Source: an uncultured Clostridia bacterium
GTDB lineage: Bacteria; Bacillota; Clostridia; Lachnospirales; Anaerotignaceae
NCBI GenBank assembly: GCA_937919015.1
Contig: CALFPN010000008.1
Location: 1-12,243 of the forward strand
Direction of reading: 5' to 3'
Length of the DNA stretch: 12,243 bases
Below the pieces are notes generated by a model. That model saw only the letters and a program-made list of their open reading frames with translations. It was not told the origin of the DNA and did no database searches. The translations under genes were made by a program, and so were the position numbers. Positions 7,246 to 12,243 of this stretch are shown piece by piece. Each line of letters starts with the position of its first letter. Positions within the stretch are counted from its first letter, which is position 1.

Positions 7246-7274
7246 ATGATACCCGAAACCACTGCCAAATGCAA
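7246..7274 (-). promoter_or_regulatory. Sigma-A-type promoter for ireB–ruvX–DUF1292
   Basis: On the minus strand TTGCAT (7269-7274) is followed by a 17-base spacer and TATCAT (7246-7251). It lies between the mtaB stop codon (7313) and ireB, leaving a leader of about 85 bases. That leader includes an AT palindrome (about 7231-7243) and a GGGGCCCC palindrome at 7177-7184. No terminator was seen for mtaB, so read-through from mtaB is also possible. Confidence 0.65.
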
Positions 7275-7312
7275 CCATCTATTCCTTACGAATATATTAC
7301 AATTATGCCTGT

Positions 7313-8611
7313 TTATGCTTCCGCCACACCAAAAAGCTCCTCATTTTCCGCTTTTGTAATCTTTGTTCGGCAGATCACATTGGTCAGATCTTTTTCAGAA
7401 GTGGCCTGTACCTTGATATAGTTTGTGGTATGCCCTTCATAAACGCCTTCCCCAACGGCTCTTTCATACAGCACTTCTACCTCTTTGCCCACATAGGCCT
7501 GAATGAAATCATCGGCCATTTTGTCGCTCAGTTCAATGAGGCGATGGCTTCGTTCCGCTTTCACCGCATTCAAAAGCTGGTCTTCTCTTGCGGCTGCAGG
7601 GGTGCCTTTCTTGGGGGAATAGGGAAATGCATGGATTTTTGCAAAGCCGATTTCCTTTGCAAAATCATAGCTTGCCTGAAAATCTTCTTCCGTTTCCCCG
7701 GGGAAGCCGGCAATGATATCCGTTGTCAGGGCAACTTCCGGCAAATATTTACGCAAAATCGCTGCCGCCTGACGATATTTTTCCGTATCGTATTTACGGT
7801 TCATTTCCTTCAGCGTCTTATCGCAGCCACTCTGCAGAGACAGATGGAAATGGTCGCAGACCTTGGGCATTTCCGCAATGGCTTTTGCGAATTCCTCCGT
7901 CACTACATTGGGTTCAATGGAACTGAAACGGATTCGTTCGATGCCTTCCACCGCATGGACCTGTCTCAGAATTTCCAGCAGGGAAGTATCCCTTCTATCC
8001 TTGCCGTAGCTTGCCACATGGATACCTGTCAGCACTACTTCCTTAAAACCGTTTTCCGCCAGACGTTTTACTTCCGCAATGACATCCTGCGGATCTCGGC
8101 TGCGGATGGGGCCTCTGGCATAGGGAATGATGCAGTAAGAACAATACTGGCTGCAGCCATCCTGAATTTTCAGATAGGCTCTGGTTCGGTTCGCCAGTTT
8201 CTGAATGGACAGGGGTTCAAATACCCTTTCCTTCATGATATCGGAAACGTGGTTTTCCACGCCGTTTTCTGTTTTATAGTTTTCTACCATCTCTACGATC
8301 TGGGCACGGTCTTTTGTGCCGATGACAAGGTTGACCCCTTCCACCTTCACCAGTTCCTGAGGTGCTGTCTGGGCATAACAGCCCACCACCGCCACAATGG
8401 CATTTTCATTCTGTCTTTTCACCTTACGGATCAGCTGACGGGACTTTTTATCCCCGAAATTGGTCACTGTACAAGTATTGATTACATATACATCGGCTTC
8501 TTCATCGATACCGACGATCTCATAGCCTTTTTCTGCGAACAGCTCCGCAATGGCTTCGCTTTCATACTGATTTACTTTACAGCCCAGTGCAAAACTTGCT
8601 GCTTTTTTCAT
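7313..8611 (-). CDS. mtaB: tRNA t6A37 C2-methylthiotransferase MtaB (MiaB-like radical SAM)
   Basis: This 432-residue enzyme adds a methylthio group to N6-threonylcarbamoyladenosine at position 37 of tRNAs reading ANN codons, using two [4Fe-4S] clusters and SAM. The N-terminal UPF0004 domain has its cluster cysteines at C11 (LGCKVNQYESE), C47 (NTCTVTN) and C78 (VGCYAQ). The radical SAM motif CSQYCSYC gives C153, C157 and C160. The C-terminal part (about 365-430) is a TRAM domain for tRNA binding. GCKVNQYES and NTCTVTNFGDKKSRQ separate MtaB from MiaB. An in-frame ATG at 8638 overlaps the stop of the HAD gene but has no ribosome binding site; ATG 8611 has AAGGAG ten bases upstream and is chosen. 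The gene is third in the unit that starts at about 10025. Confidence 0.95.
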   Translation of the reverse strand: MKKAASFALGCKVNQYESEAIAELFAEKGYEIVGIDEEADVYVINTCTVTNFGDKKSRQLIRKVKRQNENAIVAVVGCYAQTAPQELVKVEGVNLVIGTKDRAQIVEMVENYKTENGVENHVSDIMKERVFEPLSIQKLANRTRAYLKIQDGCSQYCSYCIIPYARGPIRSRDPQDVIAEVKRLAENGFKEVVLTGIHVASYGKDRRDTSLLEILRQVHAVEGIERIRFSSIEPNVVTEEFAKAIAEMPKVCDHFHLSLQSGCDKTLKEMNRKYDTEKYRQAAAILRKYLPEVALTTDIIAGFPGETEEDFQASYDFAKEIGFAKIHAFPYSPKKGTPAAAREDQLLNAVKAERSHRLIELSDKMADDFIQAYVGKEVEVLYERAVGEGVYEGHTTNYIKVQATSEKDLTNVICRTKITKAENEELFGVAEA

Positions 8612-8634
8612 AGTTCTTCTCTCCTTCGGGGCGA

Positions 8635-9426
8635 TCATACACCGGTGAATTTTCTGATTTCCTTCACCACGCCGCCTTCGTTATTGCTGCCCGCCTGATA
8701 ACGAGCTTTTTTCTTCACGCCCTCTACGGCCCCGGCCATAGCAAAGCTGTAATGGGCTCTATCAAACATATCTACATCATTATACTGATCCCCAAAGACC
8801 ATGGTTTCTTCTGGTGCAATGTCCCACATTTCCTGCAGAACTTCCACGGCAGTGCCTTTATTGACACCATAGATGCCCGTATCCATGCACCCTTCCCCAC
8901 TGGTCATCAGATTCAAACTTTCATCCAGTGCCGCCCGCACTTTACGGAACATTGCCACCGTATCTTCGCCGTTCAGTACGACCATGGAAATTTTGATGAT
9001 ATCATCCTCGATGTGATATAAATCATCGGCCATGGCCATTTTATAATTGAATTTGGGGGATTCCAGAAATTCCTTCATCTCCGGACTTCTGGTATAGGTC
9101 ACATGCTTTGCACATACCACAGGTTCCATCCCTTCCACCGCAAAGGCAGCATCCAGAGACATCTTCACCTGCTCCTTCGTCATACATTTTGCGTAAAGCT
9201 CTTTCCCATTATCCATGATAAATGCCCCGTTTTCCGAGCAAAGAACCACATCCTTCACATGCTCCTGAAAATCCTTGCAAAGGCTGGGATACTGTCTGCC
9301 GCTGGCAACCACGAATCGAATTCCCTTTTCCTTCAGCTTCGGCAAAAGCGCATAAATCGTTTCATCTATTTTCTTTTCATCATTCACCAATGTACCATCC
9401 ATATCGGATACAATCAGTTTGATCAT
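8635..9426 (-). CDS. Cof-type HAD-IIB family phosphatase
   Basis: This is a 263-residue haloacid dehalogenase-superfamily hydrolase of the Cof/IIB subfamily, which typically dephosphorylates sugar phosphates or small phosphorylated metabolites in the cytoplasm. Motif I is DMDGT (nucleophile D8, acid D10), motif II is ASGRQ (S42), motif III is K190 in GVNKGTA, and motif IV is FGDQYND with D213 and D217. The region between motifs II and III (about 80-180) is the type IIB cap. The usual C-terminal NEGGVVKEI appears near the end. The frame extends 47 codons further upstream into the next gene, but ATG 9426 is followed directly by the motif I strand and has AAAGGAG nine bases upstream. It starts 17 bases after the gene at 9444 and ends 23 bases before mtaB. 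The substrate cannot be told from the sequence. Confidence 0.92.
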   Translation of the reverse strand: MIKLIVSDMDGTLVNDEKKIDETIYALLPKLKEKGIRFVVASGRQYPSLCKDFQEHVKDVVLCSENGAFIMDNGKELYAKCMTKEQVKMSLDAAFAVEGMEPVVCAKHVTYTRSPEMKEFLESPKFNYKMAMADDLYHIEDDIIKISMVVLNGEDTVAMFRKVRAALDESLNLMTSGEGCMDTGIYGVNKGTAVEVLQEMWDIAPEETMVFGDQYNDVDMFDRAHYSFAMAGAVEGVKKKARYQAGSNNEGGVVKEIRKFTGV

Positions 9427-9443
9427 CCTTCTTTTCTCCTTTG

Positions 9444-9995
9444 TTAATTGATGCGGAAAAACAGGGGCAGCAGCTTCATTGCCACCGTCACATCCTTGCC
9501 GGAAAGCCAGACCAGATGTTTTCTCATCTCTTCCCATTTTTCCTTTTTTGTCATCACCCGGGCACAAATGCTTTCCATTTCATCCAGATGACTTATGATA
9601 TCCTCCCGTTCTGCCCGGGAAAGACAATCCATCATGCCCAAATCCAGACGAACAGCAGTAAAATCCGCATCAAAATCCAGTTCCTGTCTGTCCTTGGCCA
9701 TGTAATATTCCATCAGGCCTTCATTGCTGCAGCCGTTTTCCCGAAAGCCTTTCAGTCGTTCTACCATTATTTTTACGTTTTTTCGATAGACCTCCGCCAG
9801 ATCCGCCGTGTCTTCGTCAGACTGGATAACACAGAGACCCTTCATAAAGCCATTGATCTGATCGCCATAATGCTCCATCAGGCGATAAAACAATCCCTCC
9901 ATGGCATCACTGTCATAGGAGGATGCATCCCAGACGGCTTCTGCATAAGCAATGTCTTCATCCACGACGATACAAATATCCTTTTCCTCTTTCAT
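9444..9995 (-). CDS. Unrecognised acidic protein, first gene of the HAD–mtaB operon
   Basis: I do not recognise this protein of about 183 residues. It is acidic, has no signal peptide or membrane segment, and looks mostly helical, with heptad-like stretches such as DLAEVYRKNVKIMVERLKGF. The N-terminal part (KDICIVVDEDIAYAEAVW) is acidic and could form a strand and helix. The C-terminus ends in the hydrophobic LLPLFFRIN. There is no metal- or nucleotide-binding motif. Two starts are possible: ATG 9995, five bases after GGTGG, and GTG 10004 (three residues longer), which lies close to AAAGGG; ATG is preferred with little force. It has its own promoter at 10032-10061, and the HAD gene follows after 17 bases. 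Coding status is supported by clean length, codon use like its neighbours and operon position. Function is unknown. Confidence 0.8.
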   Translation of the reverse strand: MKEEKDICIVVDEDIAYAEAVWDASSYDSDAMEGLFYRLMEHYGDQINGFMKGLCVIQSDEDTADLAEVYRKNVKIMVERLKGFRENGCSNEGLMEYYMAKDRQELDFDADFTAVRLDLGMMDCLSRAEREDIISHLDEMESICARVMTKKEKWEEMRKHLVWLSGKDVTVAMKLLPLFFRIN

Positions 9996-10031
9996 GTCTG
10001 CCACCGCCCTTTCTGCAATCGATTATTTTTT

Positions 10032-10061
10032 AGTATAGCATACATGCATCCGGAATAGCAA
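10032..10061 (-). promoter_or_regulatory. Extended -10 promoter for the leftward operon 9995 to 7313
   Basis: On the minus strand TTGCTA (10056-10061) is followed by an 18-base spacer and an extended -10, TGCTATACT, whose hexamer TATACT is at 10032-10037. Transcription would start near 10025, about 30 bases before the first gene. Its -35 lies 34 bases from the -35 of the first rightward promoter, so the two promoters are back to back. Confidence 0.7.
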
Positions 10062-10095
10062 GAATTCATACTATTTCTCTCATCTTTAGATACGT

Positions 10096-10124
10096 TTGAA
10101 AAATTCGTCCCATTATGCTATTAT
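10096..10124 (+). promoter_or_regulatory. Upstream (distal) promoter of the NagD-like gene
   Basis: TTGAAA (10096-10101), a 17-base spacer and an extended -10, TGCTATTAT, with hexamer TATTAT at 10119-10124. It would give a leader of about 170 bases before the gene at 10301. The leader holds a CCGCC/GGCAGG stretch at about 10155-10180 that may form a weak hairpin. I do not recognise a riboswitch in it. Confidence 0.6.
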
Positions 10125-10225
10125 ATAAACACATTTGTTTTTTGAAGAATATACCCGCCATAAACCACCTTTTCGGCAGGCTGTTTCGCAAAACAAAACT
10201 TTACAAAAGCTTAACAAAAACGGAT

Positions 10226-10254
10226 TTGAAATATTACATTTTCATCTTTATAAT
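10226..10254 (+). promoter_or_regulatory. Proximal promoter of the NagD-like gene
   Basis: TTGAAA (10226-10231), exactly 17 bases, then a consensus TATAAT (10249-10254). The start near 10261 leaves about 40 bases to the ATG, with AAAGGA at 10287-10292. It is the closest match to consensus in the window. Together with 10096-10124 it forms a tandem pair with the same -35 sequence and spacing. Confidence 0.75.
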
Positions 10255-10300
10255 CTGATGCAGTAATATCCCGCAAATCCGCAAGGAAAGGAATGATACC

Positions 10301-11095
10301 ATGATCGATTTTAATGAAAAAAAAGGCTTTATCTGTGATATGGACGGTGTAATCTACCACGGCAATCAGATTCTGCCCGGTGTTGCCGAATTTATCGACT
10401 GGCTGCACCGCGAAAACAAGGAATACCTTTTCCTGACCAATAACAGCGGCTATACGCCCAAAGAATTGCAGCAGAAACTGGCCCGTATGGGTCTGGATGT
10501 ACCCGAAGAACATTTCTATACAAGCGCACTGGCAACAGCGGCTTTTCTGAAAAAACAGGCTCCCGGCTGTTCCGTTTATGCCATCGGCGAAGCCGGTCTG
10601 CTGAACGCCCTCTATGATGCGGGCATTACCATGAATGATGTAAATCCCGATTATGTGGTTATCGGCGAAGGAAAAGGCTACTCTCTGGATACCCTGACAA
10701 AGGCAACCAATCTGGTACTGAAGGGTGCAAAACTAATCGGTGCCAATTCCGACCTGACAGGCCCCATCGAAAACGGCATCATGCCTGCCTGCCGTGCACT
10801 GGTTGCCCCCATCGAACTGGCAACAGGCAAACAGGCATATTACTGCGGCAAACCCAATCCACTGATGATGCGTACCGGTCTGGATATTCTGGGCTGCCAT
10901 TCCGCAGAAGCCGTTATGGTCGGTGACCGTATGGATACAGACGTGATCTCCGGCATGGAATCCGGTATGTCCACCGTACTGGTTCTTTCCGGCGTTTCCA
11001 CCCGCGAAACCATCGATACCTTTGCTTACCGTCCTTCCATCGTTCTGGATGGTGTGGGCAGCATCGTTGATGTAGCTGAAAGACAGAAAAAATAA
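10301..11095 (+). CDS. NagD-like HAD-IIA family phosphatase
   Basis: This is a 264-residue HAD-superfamily subfamily IIA hydrolase. Relatives such as NagD and AraL dephosphorylate nucleoside monophosphates or sugar phosphates in the cytoplasm. Motif I is DMDGV (D13, D15) and motif II is FLTNNSG (T46, N47). The type IIA cap spans about 80-180. Motif III is K184 in CGKPNP and motif IV is VGDRMDTD (D209, D212, D214). All catalytic residues are present and the length is usual. The ATG at 10301 has AAAGGA eight bases upstream. It is a single-gene unit on the strand opposite to the rest of the window, with two tandem promoters and a damaged terminator eight bases after the stop codon. The family is certain; the substrate is unknown, and the symbol nagD is not assigned because there is no N-acetylglucosamine gene context. 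Confidence 0.94.
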   Translation: MIDFNEKKGFICDMDGVIYHGNQILPGVAEFIDWLHRENKEYLFLTNNSGYTPKELQQKLARMGLDVPEEHFYTSALATAAFLKKQAPGCSVYAIGEAGLLNALYDAGITMNDVNPDYVVIGEGKGYSLDTLTKATNLVLKGAKLIGANSDLTGPIENGIMPACRALVAPIELATGKQAYYCGKPNPLMMRTGLDILGCHSAEAVMVGDRMDTDVISGMESGMSTVLVLSGVSTRETIDTFAYRPSIVLDGVGSIVDVAERQKK

Positions 11096-11103
11096 GTACA
11101 TAG

Positions 11104-11119
11104 AAAAAGCACGAGCTTT
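11104..11119 (+). terminator. Left arm of a bidirectional terminator split by an insertion sequence
   Basis: AAAAAGCACGAG (11104-11115) plus the start of the loop (CTTT). It is the exact reverse complement of CTCGTGCTTTTT at 12137-12148. With the element and one GAAA copy removed, the two arms make a 12-bp stem with a nine-base loop and T-runs on both strands, eight bases after the stop codon of the NagD-like gene. The arms are now about 1 kb apart. Confidence 0.82.
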
Positions 11120-11123
11120 GAAA
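11120..11123. repeat. Target site duplication, left copy (GAAA)
   Basis: GAAA directly before the first base of the left inverted repeat matches GAAA at 12132-12135 directly after the right inverted repeat. A 3-5-bp duplication is normal for the IS3 family. Four bases alone could match by chance, but the position at both ends of aligned inverted repeats supports it. Confidence 0.75.
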
Positions 11124-11172
11124 TGCACTGAACCAGTAAAATCGGACAATAGACAAAAAGCCCCCTATGTAA
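11124..11172 (+). repeat. Left terminal inverted repeat of the IS3-family element
   Basis: 49 bases that align with the reverse complement of 12085-12131. Shared blocks are TG-AC-G at the tip, CGGACA in the middle, ACAAAAAG, and CCTATGTAA at the inner end; about 34 positions match with one two-base gap. Confidence 0.85.
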
Positions 11173-11196
11173 GACAATAATTACATAGGGGGTTTT
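11156..11196 (+). terminator. Terminator-like hairpin at the left end of the insertion sequence
   Basis: CCCCCTATGTAA (11161-11172) pairs perfectly with TTACATAGGGGG (11181-11192), with an eight-base loop and TTTT after it; A-T pairs at the base can lengthen the stem. It is the inner end of the left repeat followed by an inverted copy of itself. On the plus strand it stands about 60 bases after the NagD-like gene and ahead of the transposase start, so it would stop transcription entering the element. Confidence 0.75.
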
Positions 11197-11212
11197 CTAT
11201 CGCGGAAAGGAT

Positions 11213-12071
11213 GTGAGACCATTTGTAAAATATCATGTGATTTTCAAGCATCGCAATAAATATTCGGTATCTTCAATGTGTCAGTTTTTTGGAGTATCCA
11301 GAAGTGGTTATTATGATTTTATTCATCGTCTGGAACGTCCTCAAAAGGATGTGCAAATGTCTGAATGACTTTGCCAGCAGCAGAAGCGTTGCTATGGTAC
11401 ATATGGATATCGTCGGATGTGGTTATGGTTGAAAAAACAAGGGATTTATTATAATCCCAAAACAGTTCTTCGTGTTATGAGAAAGTACGGATTGTTAGCT
11501 CAAATTCAGAAGACGCAGAAAGTGGAAACAGATGGGTGATCAGCTTCATAGATATAAGAATTTGCTTAATCGACAGTTCCAAGCAAATAAGCCAAATAGC
11601 AAATGGGTAACCGACATATCTTACATCCATACCGGGGAAGGAATTCTTTATCTATCTATGATTCGGGATTTATATGACAACAGCATTATTGCTTACAAAA
11701 CCGGAACAGAGCAAACGGTTAATTTGGTTTTAGATACAATTCATTTAGCAATGAAAAAGGAAAAAAAGAAAATCGCTGAAGAGTTGCAGCTCCACAGCGA
11801 TCAAAGCTCTCAATATACCACACACGCATATTTCAAGCTTACTCAATCTTATGGCATTACGCCCTCCATGTCAAGACGAGGAAACTGCTATGATAATGCA
11901 ATGGCAGAAAATTTCTTTTCAATTCTAAAGACGGAATGTATCTATAGACATAAACTAAAAACATTTGCTGAAGCAAACGAAATGATTGACCGCTATATTT
12001 ATTTTTACAATAATGAGAGGATACAAATAAAAACAGGAGTGGCACCGCTTACGCTGCGCCACTCCGTTTAA
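11213..12071 (+). pseudogene. IS3-family transposase OrfB, broken by a stop codon and a frameshift
   Basis: An OrfB-type DDE transposase of about 285 residues once repaired. It begins at GTG 11213 after AAAGG, with an HTH-like region KYSVSSMCQFFGVSRSGYY. An in-frame TGA at 11366-11368 interrupts it. Reading then continues through TYGYRRMWLWLKKQGIYY up to LLAQI. At about 11507 the frame shifts by one: leaving out one C there gives AQI-RRRRKWKQ-MGDQLHRYKNLL, a typical OrfB join. The second part (from ATG 11532) carries the rve domain: D in WVTDISYIHT, D in HSDQSSQY and E in NAMAENFF, so the DDE triad is present, although SS replaces the usual GS. It is not at a slippery heptamer, and a stop codon is also present, so decay is more likely than programmed shifting. 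OrfA is absent. Stop codon TAA at 12069. Confidence 0.9.
12024..12065 (-). terminator. Terminator-like hairpin at the right end of the insertion sequence
   Basis: Read on the minus strand, GGAGTGGC (12065-12058) pairs with GCCACTCC (12043-12036) around a 14-base loop and is followed by TGTTTTTATTTG. It lies within the last codons of the transposase and would stop transcription entering from the right-hand gene. On the plus strand the stem is followed by only GTTT, so it would be weak in that direction. Confidence 0.65.
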
Positions 12072-12084
12072 AACTTAATATGAT

Positions 12085-12131
12085 TTACATAGGTGCCTTT
12101 TTGTGCTGTCCGTACAAATTGGAGCTGTACA
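12085..12131 (-). repeat. Right terminal inverted repeat of the IS3-family element
   Basis: 47 bases; the partner of 11124-11172. Its reverse complement begins TGTACAG and ends ACCTATGTAA. Confidence 0.85.
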
Positions 12132-12135
12132 GAAA
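12132..12135. repeat. Target site duplication, right copy (GAAA)
   Basis: GAAA directly after the last base of the element; partner of 11120-11123. Confidence 0.75.
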
Positions 12136-12136
12136 A

Positions 12137-12149
12137 CTCGTGCTTTTTT
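12137..12149. terminator. Right arm of the bidirectional terminator split by the insertion sequence
   Basis: CTCGTGCTTTTTT. It pairs with 11104-11115. It lies 11 bases from the stop codon of the minus-strand gene at 12161, so the intact hairpin would have ended both convergent genes. Alone, this arm cannot form the stem. Confidence 0.8.
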
Positions 12150-12160
12150 GATTTTTCTTC

Positions 12161-12243
12161 TTATTCTTCTTCATCCTCGATGATGACTACCATGCCGCCC
12201 ATTCTTCTGTTCAGTTCTTTTCTTGTGATCTTGATGATGTTAG
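12161..12243 (-). CDS. C-terminal end of an unrecognised protein (partial)
   Basis: The last 26 codons of a minus-strand gene that enters from the right edge. The residues KITRKELNRRMGG and VVIIEDEEE end in an acidic tail and a TAA at 12161-12163. The frame is open to the edge, the terminator arm follows 11 bases later, and codon use fits the neighbours, so it is likely real. Too little is visible to name it; the basic stretch followed by a hydrophobic strand and an acidic tail is not diagnostic. Confidence 0.6.
   Translation of the reverse strand, partial: NIIKITRKELNRRMGGMVVIIEDEEE

Larger units (their letters stand above)
11124..12131 (+). mobile_element. IS3-family insertion sequence, 1008 bp, decayed, without OrfA
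   Basis: The element is bounded by long imperfect inverted repeats (11124-11172 and 12085-12131) that start TGCAC and end GTACA, and by a 4-bp GAAA duplication. It holds one transposase gene of the IS3 OrfB type, broken by a stop codon and a frameshift. A typical IS3 element is about 1.2-1.5 kb with OrfA and OrfB. Here OrfB begins about 40 bases inside the left repeat and there is no room for OrfA, so roughly 300 bases are missing or this is an OrfB-only variant. It is AT-richer than the surrounding genes. It lies between two convergent genes, inside the loop of their shared terminator. Confidence 0.92.

Noticed and set aside
7430..8698. A 422-codon plus-strand open frame opposite mtaB
   Set aside because: Antisense shadow; the minus strand has all cluster cysteines of a methylthiotransferase.
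10125..10225. A riboswitch in the leader of the NagD-like gene
   Set aside because: No consensus of a known class could be recognised and the possible pairing is weak; kept only as part of a finding on the control region.
11366..11532. Programmed recoding (TGA read-through or frameshift) in the transposase
   Set aside because: IS3 elements use a -1 shift at an A-rich heptamer between OrfA and OrfB. Here the shift lies inside OrfB, has no heptamer, and comes with a separate TGA stop, so decay explains it better.

Overview
The window looks like ordinary core chromosome of a low-to-moderate GC Firmicute, most likely a Clostridia of the Lachnospiraceae/Anaerotignum kind. The evidence is the IreB–RuvX–DUF1292 trio, RNase J, a Der–PlsY pair, PgeF, MtaB, strong AGGAGG-type ribosome binding sites and sigma-A-like promoters. 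The genus is inferred; no rRNA or other taxonomic marker is present. TGA is a normal stop codon here (der, rnj and the Cof-type HAD gene all end in it).

Positions 1-10000 are read leftwards (minus strand) as several transcription units. From right to left these are: (a) from a promoter at 10032-10061, an unrecognised acidic protein, a Cof-type HAD phosphatase and the tRNA methylthiotransferase MtaB; (b) from a promoter at 7246-7274, ireB, ruvX and a DUF1292 gene; (c) a roughly 300-bp non-coding stretch with several inverted repeats, then rnj (RNase J) with a Lys/Ala-rich N-terminal tail, closed by a strong terminator; (d) from a promoter at 3761-3789, a fused RNase HII–YraN gene and pgeF, closed by a terminator; (e) from a promoter that overlaps that terminator, der and plsY, coupled by a TGATG overlap, with plsY running off the left edge.

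The interval 10005-10300 is a divergent control region. On the plus strand, two tandem promoters precede a single NagD-like HAD-IIA phosphatase gene (10301-11095). That gene converges on a minus-strand gene whose last 26 codons are at the right edge (12161-12243).

The most notable structure lies between these convergent genes. A 1008-bp IS3-family element (11124-12131) is flanked by a 4-bp GAAA duplication. It has split the two arms of what was a 12-bp bidirectional terminator hairpin shared by the two genes, landing in the loop. The element lacks OrfA, its OrfB carries an in-frame stop and a frameshift, and it has a terminator-like hairpin near each end that may replace the terminator it broke. 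I see no evidence of a wholly new multi-gene system. The items best worth a second look are the terminator-loop insertion, the RNase HII–YraN fusion, the RNase J tail and leader, and the unrecognised gene at 9444-9995.
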